This document shows positions 17,001 through 24,667 of a stretch of DNA of 42,422 nucleotides, piece by piece. The stretch's first letter is position 1. Every line of letters starts with the position of its first letter. Made by a program: the position numbers and the translations under genes. The notes under the pieces were generated by a model. It had not been told where the DNA came from and searched no databases. It saw only the letters and a program-made list of their open reading frames with translations. The stretch is taken from the NCBI RefSeq assembly GCF_963548695.1, contig NZ_CAUUWA010000017.1, positions 1-42,422 on the forward strand, given 5' to 3'. This DNA is from an uncultured Fretibacterium sp. (GTDB lineage: Bacteria > Synergistota > Synergistia > Synergistales > Aminobacteriaceae).

Positions 17001-20000
17001 ACGTGATACACATGTTGGAATGGGAGGTCAACGGCAGGGTTGAAACGTTTGCCCCCGCCCCGCAGACCTCAGCGCGCCAGAGCGAGGAGTACGACCCCGG
17101 CGATCCCAAGACGTGGCAGGAGGGGCCTGCCAGGGATGAGGCGCTGGCGCTCCAGGCGTGGCAGAACCTGGAGACTAACGAGGGGATCGAGACCTGGCCG
17201 GAGAGCCCGGAGAAGACGGAAGCGCTGGCCCTTGAAAAAGAGTACGATAAGATCGCAACATGGATTGAGAACCTGTCCCCTGAGGAGTTTACGCGGCGTT
17301 TGCAAAGCGACGACCCGGAGTTTACCCAAAAGAACGAGCGGGGAGTGGATATCGAGGAACGGCTTAATGCCCTGAGAAAAGGACTGCTGAAGAGGAGCCC
17401 CAAGGAGATCGAAAAGCGTCTGCTCCAGCTCATCGAGGCCGAGGAGGAGGCCGCGGCGCGGGAGGCGGAGGCCGCGGCGCGGGATGCGGAGGAGTACTAC
17501 CAGATCATTGGCAAGCGCAGGGCGAAAGCCTTGGACAAAGCCAAGGAGGGCACGGTCCGCCTCGACAACCTGAACGTCGCCCGCGAAATGGAGCAGTCCG
17601 GGAAGGACGCCAAGACGATTCGTCTGGCTACAGGCTGGGAGCGCGGCGCAGACGGGAAGTGGCGGTACGAGATTCCGGACGGAACCTTCCGGCACGAGGG
17701 GTTCATCAGCAACTCAGACCTGCTGGAGTTCCGCGAGCTCGAAAGGAAATTCATTGACGGGGATATCACAGAAGGAGAACAGGCCAGGCTTAAAGAGCTG
17801 ACGCCTATCGTCCGGGAGACAAGGAAGCCTTCCCGGCTCTCCGATTTTTACGACGCCCCGGAGCTTTACGCGGCGTACCCGGAATTGGCGGACATCAGCG
17901 TCAAGTTCCAGGACAGGTATGGGGAGGGTAAGGGGAGCTATAGCCCATCCGAGAACACAATTTCACTCGATATGGACCTCCGGGGGGATGCCGCCAAGAC
18001 GGTGCTTGTCCATGAGATTCAGCACGCGATACAGCGCATCGAGGGATTCGCTCGCGGCGGGAGCCCCTCGGAGATGTGGCTTGGACAGGCCAGGAAACAC
18101 ACGCTGAAGATTTACAAAGAACTACGGGCCCCCCTGAGCCTCGAAGAGTACGCGAAAAACGCCTGGCAGACCGATGAGGTCACAGACGAAATACGCAGGG
18201 GCTATAAGGAATATCTGAAGACAGCGACAAGCAGAGAAGCGGACCGCGCTGCACAGGAAGGGGCAGGACGAAAGGCTTACCACCATCTTGGCGGAGAAGT
18301 CGAGGCCCGCAACGCCGAGAAGCGCACACGCCTGAGCAACGAAGAACGCAAAGAGCGTTTGCTGACCGAAACAGAGGACGTAGCACGGGAAGATCAGATC
18401 ATCCTGGAAGAGATGATGGATTCGGAGATGGCGTACTCCGTGCGGCGCGGCCCTCTCACCTTCAAGCTGACGGGCAAGTCCGTATCTGCGGAGTACATGG
18501 CGGCGCTGGAGAAGCTGGAGGCTGGAGAGCCCGTCGCTGCGGAGGAGTACAGCGCCATCCCTGAGATTCAGGACGCGAGGGGCAGGACGGCCACGGGCTC
18601 GACGCTGGGCATGCCGGGCCGCGAGGCTATCCGAAAGCAGGTCTATGACAAGCTCATGAGCTACGGCTCCGCGGTGACGGAGGTCGTTGACGGGCAGAAG
18701 CGGACCGTCTATAATGGGGAGGTCAGAAACGACCGCAGGGCCGATATCATTATTGGCCTTCCCGCCAGCGGGAAATCCTCCGCCCTGGTAGACCCCATCT
18801 CCAGCAAGTACAAATCCATGCTTATCGACAGCGACGAAGCCAAGAAACTCATCCCTGAGTTTGATGACGGCTTCGGCGCGGGGTTCGTGCACGAGGAAAG
18901 TAAGGCGGTTGTTTCGAGAGTGTATGAGGATGCCACGGACGAAGGCAGAAACGTTGTCATCCCCATCGTGGGGAGCAACTACACTAAGTTGGAGAAGGAT
19001 TACATAAATCTCCTTCGTCAGAAGGGCTATAAGGTCTATGTCCACATGGCGGACATCAACCCCAACGTGGCAGCGGGGCGCAACTTGAGGCGTTTCGCGG
19101 AGACGGGGCGGTTCGTGGACCTCGAGGCAACGTCTTTCAAATACGGCAACAAACCGCGTGAGGTCTTTGAGCGGGTCAAGAAGAAGGGTATAGCGGATGG
19201 CTACAGCAGAATCGACACCACAGTCTTCCCCGGAAGGCAAGTCGAAGGAACGGAAGATATATCCCATGACCGAGGAGATTTACGAGAGAGGCGAGGAGGC
19301 GTTCCACAGGGAGCTCATGAGGTACAGGGCAGAGAAAGCAGCCAAGCGGGCGCAGCAGGCGGCGCAGCAGCAGGGCTAGGCGCTGAAAGAGCGGGGGGCA
19401 CTTCCCGAGAGGGGACGGCCCCCCGCGGTGTATCTGCGCACCCCTCGGACATCAACGCCCGGCTGACGGTCCAGCCCGACGGCGTGAGCCTGATTGAGTT
19501 CTTCAAGAACGCAAACCGGAGCTCCAGTTTCCACGAGCTGGCGCACCACATGTTCCGGGTGATCTACGAACTGAGCGGCCGCGACGGCGTGGCTCCGCAG
19601 CTCATCGAGGACGTGAACACCATTTTGCGGGAGGCCGGAGTGACGCGGGAGGAGTTCGATGCGGACACCAACGGCGCCAGGACGAGGGTGCATGAGTTCT
19701 TTGCCCGCGGCTTCGAGGTCTACATCTCCGAGGGCAAGGCCCCGAGCAAGGAGCTCCGAGGCGTGTTCCGCCGTCTGAGGGCGTGGATGATCGAGGTCTA
19801 TCACGACGTGGTGCAGGCGCTGGGCATCGAGCTCTCCGACGAGATGCGGGGCGTCTACGACCGCCTGCTGGCCATGCCGGAGGAGATCGACGCAGAGACC
19901 ACCATTCGGGAGCTGGCCGTCGAGGAGGCGGCCCTCAAGGAAGAAATCCAACGCCACGAGCAGGAGGCAAGGGAGCGGGCAAATGCGGTCAAGGCCGCCT

Positions 20001-21835
20001 ATCGTGAAGGGGTTAAGGTTGGGCGTGAAGCCGAGGCGGAGAAGCTGACGGAGTTTAAGGAGAAAGCGGCGGAAAGACTGGCTGAATCCAAGGATAGGGC
20101 AGCCGAGAAACTGGGCAGGGTTAAGGAAGAGGCAGCCGGGAAGCTGGACGAACTTGAGGTCAAGCGCCGCCTGCAGCTGGGAAGCGAGAGAGCCAAAGCG
20201 CAAATGCGCATCGCTGCACTCAAGCAGAAGCTCCAGGAGCGCCAGAAGCTCAAGAAGGAGGTCAACAAGCTCGTCAAGGGCATTAACAAGATGGCGAAGA
20301 GCGAGTCCATCGCCTGGACTCGGCACAAGGAGCTGGAGAAACTCCTTGCGGACTACGACCTGAAGAAGCGCAGACAGGAGACGCTGGACATCCGCGCAGA
20401 GCTGGAGGAGTACCTGAAGGAGAACCCCGAGGCCGCCGACACGATGAACGCTGCCGACCTGAAATACCTGGGGACCAGGACGCTCAACGATATGACTCTG
20501 GGCGACTTGCGCACCCTGAACGAGCAGATCCAGCAGATTTACGACCGCGGGAAGGAGGAGTACAAGGTCTGGGACCTCGAGCGCACGGAACGGAGGGACA
20601 CCATTCACTCCGAACTGGTTGCCGTCCTGAAGAAGCGGAAGACCAATCTGCCGAAGATCGTCACGAAGGCGGAGGACATCAAGAAACAGTACAAGGGCAT
20701 CACGGGCAAGCTGGCGAAAGCCAAGGACTGGGCGTATGCGGCGACGCTGGGACCGGACCGGTTCTTCGACTGGCTGGACAAGGGCGCAACCGACTACACG
20801 GGCGCGTTCGTCCGTTACCTCGTCGATGAGGTCAACAAGCAGCGCGATGTGGCGCTCCGGCATATCTTCGAGCGCCGCAAATGGATGGAGGACCGCTTGA
20901 AGCCGCTGGGGTTCAGGATGTCGGACTTCACCCGCATCGCTGCGACGGTTGAGGGCAAGGACTTCACCTGGGACGACATCATGGAAATCTACATCGGGAT
21001 GCGCAACGACAAGAAGGGGCGGGCCATCCTTTACGGGAACCTCAAGAACGTGTCCGACCCCGAGGGGACGGCGGCGTATCTGATCGGACTGCTGACCGAG
21101 AACCACAAGAAGGCCGCGGAACTGGTTGTGGAGGACCATAATCGCAACGTGGACCGCATCGAGGCCGGGTTGATAGACGCGTTTCAGAAGGGCATGGACC
21201 GGGAGACGGACTACACCTCGATACACCGCCTGGAGCACCTGTCGTCGATGGGGCTGATCGACGCCGAGAGCGCGGAGGCGCTCACGGACGGGATGGCGGA
21301 CGCCGGGGTTCTGCGGCGCGTCGAGGACGGGTTTATGAAGAAACGCGTCGAGATCAAGGACGAGAATCAGACGCCGATCAAGCTCGGGCTCTTCAACAAC
21401 TGGCACGAGGACGTGTCGCGCCATGAGCACTCCGCGGCGATGGCCAGCACCGCAAGGGACCTCGCCGGGGCTCTGCTGATGCGCAACCCCGTGGACGGGC
21501 AGACCATCGGGAGGATGGTCAAGGAGCGGTTCGGGGACGAGGCATGGCGTGCCCTGGTGGACTTCGTGAACACCAACGTCACGGACGATGCCCGGCTGGC
21601 GCACACCCTGTTGGACGGGATGAGCAACACCATGATGAAAAACATGGCGATAGCCTACCTGGCGGGGAACCTGGGGACGGTGTTGAAGCAGACGACCTCG
21701 ATCCCGCGTTTCCTGATCACGGCGGGGCCGCACCGGATGCTCGTCTCCATCGCGCAGTTCCTGACGCAGGGGCCGAAGTTCCTGGAGAAAGTCTACGAGT
21801 TGGATCCGCTTACTGGATGGTGCAGGTGTTCGTGA
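14087..21835 (+). CDS. Giant phage polyvalent protein P2, truncated at both ends
   Basis: This is a 2582-residue mosaic relative of P1. In order: a module that lies in the middle of P1 (TSKKALAEG onward) with a BECR-like domain at about 195-282 (VRHAEEGHGGEIL); a coiled coil fused at AAAKLEAQTQ to the P1-like N-terminal segment; a different BECR-like cassette at about 640-748 (GGLKHILSTARNTHGES); an ART-like domain (about 797-978); an LPD-like island (TVRLDNLNVAREMEQ); HEIQH at 1309-1313; a zeta-like kinase near 1556 (GLPASGKSS); HELAH at 1816-1820; coiled coils; and a helical C-terminus. It ends at KVYELDP and then 8 unrelated residues, lacking about 285 residues present in P1. The GTG start has no ribosome binding site. 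It is probably a pseudogene-like fragment or an expressed recombinant; modules of both halves are otherwise intact. Confidence 0.8.
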   Translation: MRGVFTSKKALAEGSGLPLDVLAEALGMDENGLVAFLEGIEGGKLKKPAPLLEVNTDTLNALVDRLGAEGARSYLKDRARYLTKQQKAIQQEYDRDKNNAQVKADLEAAYREQRKIADGLRALEGTLKAEADIAPEVSIEPVSLTPESGRSIDEAEDSELLLTADGSTELGRIDEDVAKAAGIAAGEIRANVGAVRHAEEGHGGEILGSGYPDVETFFFDVLSAYERVYRGSNDSLLLTKPLGGHHAVAAIELVNEDGVYRAKTGWTIRERKLNKKELLFARSEPLAADPGAGVVSRTGPNEDREGTAPTAKQKSNSAATVPPGKANVNPMLTLSEAMRRGYAMAEKYARAAFKAGREFEAERLAGFKDRAAEKLDRLKEKAAAKLEAQTQEEESQAQGQTQVQGQAVDGLGENGAEEDTNVYLPAQAIESYNQENPGLLEDLGIVVEPVEGTSEVRLTAEQYEALEDVAPELAEAVKNDVRRGSKGMTTREVGETLKKKAERPAWRTAEVDGITKELEQEALGAGLDKAEARQWSKMAGSFIGVTSKRYNIAPSELAKMKLRQGTEETQGESFGQPPLNNDVDLGARVNVVKAQRTMSDVPFHERDKAFTPEMRAEIVERFQNGQVVNAHTGLTVTLSKKGGLKHILSTARNTHGESGDALYQAIPYLDQIVREAYRVESHDDRKPPAGRVEGAIGNLKQVHRFLAPVDFGGENDRHIMLLVTKEYETGKTEIEDISLYDMQHAKKLSGRPSQNGSVGTEQSWNTGAPDNISVRELVDAVNDVEGRPYLYAPEGEKYDQSAYNGSPVLYDKFDMSKVGSGNGTASYGWGAYLSSAREVAELYVRLAGGFGENVQVAKFDIPENDVLLSYDKRFSEQPQKVKDALQPYADEYKQSDGERGIKIYDVFSGAQIQEKIADALNEGRISVEGGLNGPVEANSREVSMFLNSLGIPGLRYLDDGGKGDNFVIWDENVIHMLEWEVNGRVETFAPAPQTSARQSEEYDPGDPKTWQEGPARDEALALQAWQNLETNEGIETWPESPEKTEALALEKEYDKIATWIENLSPEEFTRRLQSDDPEFTQKNERGVDIEERLNALRKGLLKRSPKEIEKRLLQLIEAEEEAAAREAEAAARDAEEYYQIIGKRRAKALDKAKEGTVRLDNLNVAREMEQSGKDAKTIRLATGWERGADGKWRYEIPDGTFRHEGFISNSDLLEFRELERKFIDGDITEGEQARLKELTPIVRETRKPSRLSDFYDAPELYAAYPELADISVKFQDRYGEGKGSYSPSENTISLDMDLRGDAAKTVLVHEIQHAIQRIEGFARGGSPSEMWLGQARKHTLKIYKELRAPLSLEEYAKNAWQTDEVTDEIRRGYKEYLKTATSREADRAAQEGAGRKAYHHLGGEVEARNAEKRTRLSNEERKERLLTETEDVAREDQIILEEMMDSEMAYSVRRGPLTFKLTGKSVSAEYMAALEKLEAGEPVAAEEYSAIPEIQDARGRTATGSTLGMPGREAIRKQVYDKLMSYGSAVTEVVDGQKRTVYNGEVRNDRRADIIIGLPASGKSSALVDPISSKYKSMLIDSDEAKKLIPEFDDGFGAGFVHEESKAVVSRVYEDATDEGRNVVIPIVGSNYTKLEKDYINLLRQKGYKVYVHMADINPNVAAGRNLRRFAETGRFVDLEATSFKYGNKPREVFERVKKKGIADGYSRIDTTVFPGRQVEGTEDISHDRGDLRERRGGVPQGAHEVQGRESSQAGAAGGAAAGLGAERAGGTSREGTAPRGVSAHPSDINARLTVQPDGVSLIEFFKNANRSSSFHELAHHMFRVIYELSGRDGVAPQLIEDVNTILREAGVTREEFDADTNGARTRVHEFFARGFEVYISEGKAPSKELRGVFRRLRAWMIEVYHDVVQALGIELSDEMRGVYDRLLAMPEEIDAETTIRELAVEEAALKEEIQRHEQEARERANAVKAAYREGVKVGREAEAEKLTEFKEKAAERLAESKDRAAEKLGRVKEEAAGKLDELEVKRRLQLGSERAKAQMRIAALKQKLQERQKLKKEVNKLVKGINKMAKSESIAWTRHKELEKLLADYDLKKRRQETLDIRAELEEYLKENPEAADTMNAADLKYLGTRTLNDMTLGDLRTLNEQIQQIYDRGKEEYKVWDLERTERRDTIHSELVAVLKKRKTNLPKIVTKAEDIKKQYKGITGKLAKAKDWAYAATLGPDRFFDWLDKGATDYTGAFVRYLVDEVNKQRDVALRHIFERRKWMEDRLKPLGFRMSDFTRIAATVEGKDFTWDDIMEIYIGMRNDKKGRAILYGNLKNVSDPEGTAAYLIGLLTENHKKAAELVVEDHNRNVDRIEAGLIDAFQKGMDRETDYTSIHRLEHLSSMGLIDAESAEALTDGMADAGVLRRVEDGFMKKRVEIKDENQTPIKLGLFNNWHEDVSRHEHSAAMASTARDLAGALLMRNPVDGQTIGRMVKERFGDEAWRALVDFVNTNVTDDARLAHTLLDGMSNTMMKNMAIAYLAGNLGTVLKQTTSIPRFLITAGPHRMLVSIAQFLTQGPKFLEKVYELDPLTGWCRCS
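14102..15227 (+). repeat. Inverted homology block 4, P2 copy (relocated BECR module)
   Basis: It is homologous to about 6355-7500 on the minus strand, at a lower identity than blocks 1 and 2 (for example GYPDVETFFFDVLSAYERV against GYPDATTFIFDVLSGYEKI). In P1 this module follows the HELAH domain; in P2 it is at the N-terminus. Its outer edge is the junction at about 14.09 kb. Confidence 0.75.
15228..15817 (+). repeat. Inverted homology block 1, P2 copy
   Basis: It is the partner of 13156-13745 on the opposite strand, 590 bp each. The left edge (aggcggcggcgaag) lies inside a coiled-coil codon run in P2 and after THR-REAAAK-type sequence in P1, so recombination there kept the reading frame. 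Confidence 0.85.
15818..16468 (+). other. Exchanged nuclease-like cassette B in P2
   Basis: This 651-bp segment lies between blocks 1 and 2. It encodes a BECR-like domain with GGLKHILS and HRFLAPVDFG. The matching P1 cassette A (12562-13155, 594 bp) has KKLKHVAYSS and HRLYVPVRTN. The two share a pattern but little sequence, while both flanks are nearly identical. Confidence 0.7.
16469..17084 (+). repeat. Inverted homology block 2, P2 copy
   Basis: It is the partner of 11946-12561 on the opposite strand, 616 bp each, encoding the ADP-ribosyltransferase-like domain. Homology stops sharply at SARQ, after which P1 and P2 differ for about 500 codons or more apart from short conserved islands. Confidence 0.85.
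18451..19953 (+). repeat. Inverted homology block 3, P2 copy
   Basis: It is the partner of 7784-9286 on the opposite strand, 1503 bp each. It contains the zeta-like kinase, the alternative-frame ORF and the HELAH domain. Confidence 0.8.
19197..19379 (+). CDS. Overlapping 60-residue ORF inside P2, alternative frame
   Basis: It is the counterpart of the ORF at 8358-8540. It starts with the same MATAESTPQSSPEGK and ends KRAQQAAQQQG. Its middle differs (EEAFHRELMRYRAEK against EDVAYQTFMRLEKEK) yet stays helix-like and polar. The ribosome binding site is weaker than in P1 (aagaagaaggg). Function unknown. Confidence 0.35.
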   Translation: MATAESTPQSSPEGKSKERKIYPMTEEIYERGEEAFHRELMRYRAEKAAKRAQQAAQQQG

Positions 21836-22071
21836 CGTTTGATCGTCAGCCTTCCGCCGTACCCAACGCACTCCCCGCATACTCATACGTATTCACCAAG
21901 GGAGTCGTCGCGCCCGCTATGGCCGCCGGAGCAGGTTTTTTGACTGAGGGCGTCCGGACTTTGCCGATACAGGCCCTGCTGGCAATGGGCCTGATCGATC
22001 AGGAGTCCTTCGACGATGCCGCCGAATATTTTATATTCGTCGGGCACCTGCTTTCCAAAGGCTGTGGCTCA
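21802..22071 (+). other. Orphan coding-like fragment at the right prophage edge
   Basis: After homology to P1 stops near 21800, another frame reads like protein: SAYWMVQVFVTFDRQ, then FTKGVVAPAMAAGAG and DDAAEYFIFVGHLLS. It has no start of its own, and its frame runs on through the repeat and antisense to the tRNA-Val gene, so the original stop is lost. It could be the 3' part of a host gene cut by integration, or of another phage gene. I do not recognise the family. Confidence 0.35.
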
Positions 22072-22099
22072 CCTCTTGCTTCAAGGGCGTCTCAAGGGA
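22072..22099 (+). repeat. Copy 2 of inverted 28-bp repeat (putative attachment site)
   Basis: It contains ttgcttcaagggcg then tctcaaggga, and matches 1926-1953 read on the opposite strand at 25 of 28 positions. It abuts the terminator of the tRNA genes and marks the right limit of phage-like sequence. An attachment-site role is inferred. Confidence 0.45.
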
Positions 22100-22137
22100 A
22101 AGAAAAAGGGTTCAGGGAAAAATCTCCTGAACCCTTG
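22100..22137 (-). terminator. Intrinsic terminator of the tRNA-Glu/tRNA-Val transcript
   Basis: A perfect 11-bp stem (22106-22116 with 22126-22136, arms aagggttcagg and cctgaaccctt) with a 9-base loop. On the minus strand it is followed by a T-rich run (tttttcttt). It lies 8 bp past the 3' end of the tRNA-Val gene. Confidence 0.85.
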
Positions 22138-22144
22138 CTATCAG

Positions 22145-22219
22145 TGGTGGGTGGTAGAAGAATCGAACTTCTGACCTCTTCCGTGTCAAGGAAGCGTTCT
22201 ACCTCTGAACTAACCACCC
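22145..22219 (-). tRNA. tRNA-Val (anticodon GAC)
   Basis: It folds as a full cloverleaf. The acceptor arms are gggtggt and accaccc, the discriminator is A, and CCA is encoded. The anticodon stem is cttcc/ggaag with loop ttgacac, giving GAC. The T arm is agaag-ttcgatt-cttct. It is co-oriented with the tRNA-Glu gene 63 bp upstream. Confidence 0.95.
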
Positions 22220-22282
22220 CTAAAATGAAAAAGACGCTCATGATGCCATGGAGCCTTCTTTTTCGATGCCTACCATTGAAAA

Positions 22283-22358
22283 TGGTGGCCCCAACGGGAT
22301 TCGAACCCGTGTTTTAGCCTTGAGAGGGCTACGACCTAGGCCGCTAGTCGATGGGGCC
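22283..22358 (-). tRNA. tRNA-Glu (anticodon CTC)
   Basis: It folds as a full cloverleaf. The acceptor arms are ggcccca and tggggcc, and CCA is encoded. The anticodon stem is tagcc/ggcta with loop ctctcaa, giving CTC. The T arm is acggg-ttcgaat-cccgt. It is probably the first gene of a two-tRNA transcript. Confidence 0.95.
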
Positions 22359-22429
22359 ACAACTCGAATCGATCATGAGAACACAGCTGACATGCGCCTG
22401 TTTCGTTCCTCTTGACCAAAACAAAGGGA

Positions 22430-22458
22430 ATGATACCATAGGGAGTCGTGGAGCGCAA
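22430..22458 (-). promoter_or_regulatory. Candidate promoter for the tRNA-Glu/tRNA-Val genes
   Basis: On the minus strand, TTGCGC (22453-22458), a 17-bp spacer and TATCAT (22430-22435), about 70 bp upstream of the tRNA-Glu 5' end. The spacing fits a sigma-70-type promoter. If real, it places the start of the divergent peptidase gene downstream of this point. Confidence 0.4.
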
Positions 22459-22644
22459 GATAACGGGAGAAAAAACTTCTTCTCCCTGAAAACATTCCCT
22501 CACAAGATCCAAGTTGGCGTCCCATTTTCAAGAATGTACGCGAGGTGCATCAGATTGCAGGGTATCGATTCCTTATCCAACTTTAATTTCAACTTCAAGT
22601 TTCAATTCAAATTCAACGCGCCTTTGTTCGACGGGACGGAGCCT

Positions 22645-24450
22645 GTGGGAGCCGACTTCGTCCCGGAGCGCTCGGAGGTCCCGGAGCGCGACCGTTGGAA
22701 TCTGGAGGCCATCTACCCCTCCGCCGAGGCATGGGAGGCCGCCTTTGCCAGCCTGGGGCCCAGAATCGAGGCCCTGGCAGACCACGCGGGGCGCCTTGGG
22801 GAGGGGCCGACCGCGCTTCTGGCCTATCTGAGGGCGGAGGAGGCCGTGGCGCTGGAGCTGGGGAAGCTCTACGTCTACGCCAATATGAAGAGCCACGAGG
22901 ACCTGCGCGTCACGCGGCCCATGGAGATGGCCGCCCGCATCGAAACCCTGGCGACGCGGCATGGGGCTGTCTGTTCCTTCTTTCGCCCCGAGGTCCTTTC
23001 GATCCCCGAGGCCGATCTGAGGCGTTGGATTGCGGAGGACGAGGGACTGCGGCTCTACGACTTCCACCTCTCCGAGATCCTCCGGGAGCGGGCGCACGTG
23101 CTCTCCCCGGCCGAGGAGGGGCTCCTGGCCCGGACGAGGGAGCTTTCCGCCGTCCCGGATAACGCCTTTACCCTCCTGACCGACGCGGACCTGAAGTTCC
23201 CCGACATCCGGGACGAGAAAGGCAACCTTGTAGAGCTCTCCGAGGAGCGCTACTACCGCCTGAGCCGCTCTCCGGACCGGTCGGTGCGCAAGGCCGCCTT
23301 CGAGGGCATCCACGAGACCTATGGGGCGTTCCGCAACGCCATCGGCGCGCTTTACGCGGGGTCCGTGAAGGGCGACATCTTCTACGCCAACGCGCGGCGC
23401 TACGGGGACACCCTGGAGATGTCGCTGTTCGGCGACGATGTTCCGACGTGCGTCTACGACAACGTGGTGGATACCGCCGTCCGCTTCGCGCCCCTCATGC
23501 ACCGCTGCGTCGCACTGCGCCGGCGCGCCCTCGGGCTCGACTCCGTGCATTACTACGACCTCAACGTCCCCCTGTCGGACGAGCCCCTTACCGACATCCC
23601 CTACGAGGATGCCTGCGACCTGGCGGTTCGGGCGCTGGAGCCGCTGGGGCCGGACTACGTCGCCAACCTGAAGCGGGGCTTCGCAGAGCGATGGATCGAC
23701 GTCCGGGAGAACCGGGGGAAGCGCAAGGGCGCCTATTCCTGGGGATCCTACGGGACGAGCCCCTACGTGCTTCTGAACTACAACGGCACCCTGCGGGACG
23801 TCTTCACGCTGGTCCACGAGATGGGGCACTCTCTGCACTCGTGGTACTCGCACGCCTCCCAGCCCCAGGTCTACGCCGACTACACGATCCTGCTCGCGGA
23901 GGTCGCCTCCACCACCAACGAGGCCCTGCTGCTGGGGTACCTGCTGAGGCGAAGCGGGACGGACGCGGAGAAGAAATGGCTCTTGAACTATTTTTACGAC
24001 ATGGTGCGGACGACGTTCTTCCGGCAGGCGATGTTCGCGGACTTCGAGCGGCGTACCCACGCCCGGGCCGAGGCGGGCGACGCCCTGACGCCGGAGTGGA
24101 TGAGCACGCTGTGGGGCGAGCTCAACGCGCGGTACTACGGGCCGGAGCTGACGGTCGACCCCGCCCTCTGCGCGGAATGGGCTCGCATTCCCCATTTCTA
24201 CTCAGCCTTTTACGTCTACAAGTACGTGACGGGCTTCACGGCCGCGGGGGCGTTTGCGGACGCCATCCTGACCGGGGCGGATGGAGCGCGGGACCGCTAC
24301 CTGACCTTCCTGAAGAGCGGTGGCAGCGATCACTCCCTGAACATTCTGAGGCGGGCTGGGGTGGACCTGACGGGGGCCGAGCCCTTCGAGCGCACCCTGC
24401 GCCTTTTCGAGGTGCGGCTGGATGAGGGAGAGACGCTGTGGAGAGCATAA
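22645..24450 (+). CDS. pepF: Oligoendopeptidase F (M3 metallopeptidase)
   Basis: This cytosolic zinc peptidase cleaves short peptides. From GTG at 22645 it has 601 residues, the usual PepF length. The zinc site is HEMGH at about 391-395 (FTLVHEMGHSLHSWYSH), with the downstream glutamate in LAEVASTTNEALL. The family's N-terminal SEVPERDRWNLEAIY and C-terminal FYSAFYVYKYVTGFTAA are present. The frame is open to 22351, but that part overlaps the tRNA-Glu gene and its promoter and reads as low-complexity Asn/Phe/Lys, so I reject it. GTG 22645 (GGGA about eight bases upstream) and TTG 22624 are the best starts; ATG 22534 is possible. It stands alone, and the stop is followed by short tandem repeats. 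Confidence 0.93.
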   Translation: MGADFVPERSEVPERDRWNLEAIYPSAEAWEAAFASLGPRIEALADHAGRLGEGPTALLAYLRAEEAVALELGKLYVYANMKSHEDLRVTRPMEMAARIETLATRHGAVCSFFRPEVLSIPEADLRRWIAEDEGLRLYDFHLSEILRERAHVLSPAEEGLLARTRELSAVPDNAFTLLTDADLKFPDIRDEKGNLVELSEERYYRLSRSPDRSVRKAAFEGIHETYGAFRNAIGALYAGSVKGDIFYANARRYGDTLEMSLFGDDVPTCVYDNVVDTAVRFAPLMHRCVALRRRALGLDSVHYYDLNVPLSDEPLTDIPYEDACDLAVRALEPLGPDYVANLKRGFAERWIDVRENRGKRKGAYSWGSYGTSPYVLLNYNGTLRDVFTLVHEMGHSLHSWYSHASQPQVYADYTILLAEVASTTNEALLLGYLLRRSGTDAEKKWLLNYFYDMVRTTFFRQAMFADFERRTHARAEAGDALTPEWMSTLWGELNARYYGPELTVDPALCAEWARIPHFYSAFYVYKYVTGFTAAGAFADAILTGADGARDRYLTFLKSGGSDHSLNILRRAGVDLTGAEPFERTLRLFEVRLDEGETLWRA

Positions 24451-24462
24451 TGGAGTCGGTCA

Positions 24463-24500
24463 TGATTGAGGAGGTCATGATTGAGGAGGTTGTGATGGAG
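24463..24500 (+). repeat. Short tandem repeats after pepF
   Basis: The 15-bp unit catgattgaggaggt occurs twice in a row from about 24469, preceded and followed by partial copies (gtcatgattgagg; tgtgatggaggcgg). Each unit contains a ribosome-binding-site-like gaggagg and an ATG. No gene is evident from them. Confidence 0.7.
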
Positions 24501-24540
24501 GCGGCCGACGCTGACCGGTGCACGGTTCGTTTTTTTTGTG

Positions 24541-24569
24541 TTGACGAATCGCTTGACTGTGCGTAGAAT
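24541..24569 (+). promoter_or_regulatory. Promoter of rplU-prp-rpmA
   Basis: TTGACG (24541-24546), a 17-bp spacer and TAGAAT (24564-24569), a strong sigma-70-type match. Transcription would start near 24576 and leave a leader of about 90 bases before rplU. Confidence 0.75.
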
Positions 24570-24667
24570 TATTGAGCTTTGTATGCGCATGGACGGGGCA
24601 TAATCTCCTGTCAACCCTTTGGGATTGTGCAGGGGGGCCTTGAGCCAGCGGAAGGAGGAAAATAATC

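Larger units (their letters stand above)
640..22100. mobile_element. Rearranged prophage remnant
   Basis: The stretch carries a tyrosine integrase (frameshifted), a holin, an XhlA-like protein, two small phage-type genes and two giant polyvalent-protein genes facing outward from about 14.07 kb. Genes for terminase, portal, capsid, tail, replication and repressor are absent. The right border is placed at the 28-bp repeat next to the terminator of the tRNA genes (22072-22099); the left border is uncertain. The inverted duplication of polyvalent modules means this is not a simple intact prophage. It could be two related prophages fused by deletion or inversion, or an assembly join. Confidence 0.75.

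Noticed and set aside
19376..21886. 836-codon minus-strand ORF opposite P2, and similar long ORFs opposite P1 (6910-8361, 12667-13656)
   Set aside because: They are antisense shadows in GC-rich coding DNA. Composition is Leu/Arg/Gln/His-rich with no domains, and all recognisable motifs lie on the other strand.
22351..22644. PepF N-terminal extension back to 22351
   Set aside because: It overlaps the tRNA-Glu gene and a promoter, has low-complexity NFNFNFKFQFKFN, and would exceed the family length by about 98 residues.
22573..24195. 540-codon ORF opposite pepF
   Set aside because: Shadow of a clearly conserved metallopeptidase gene.
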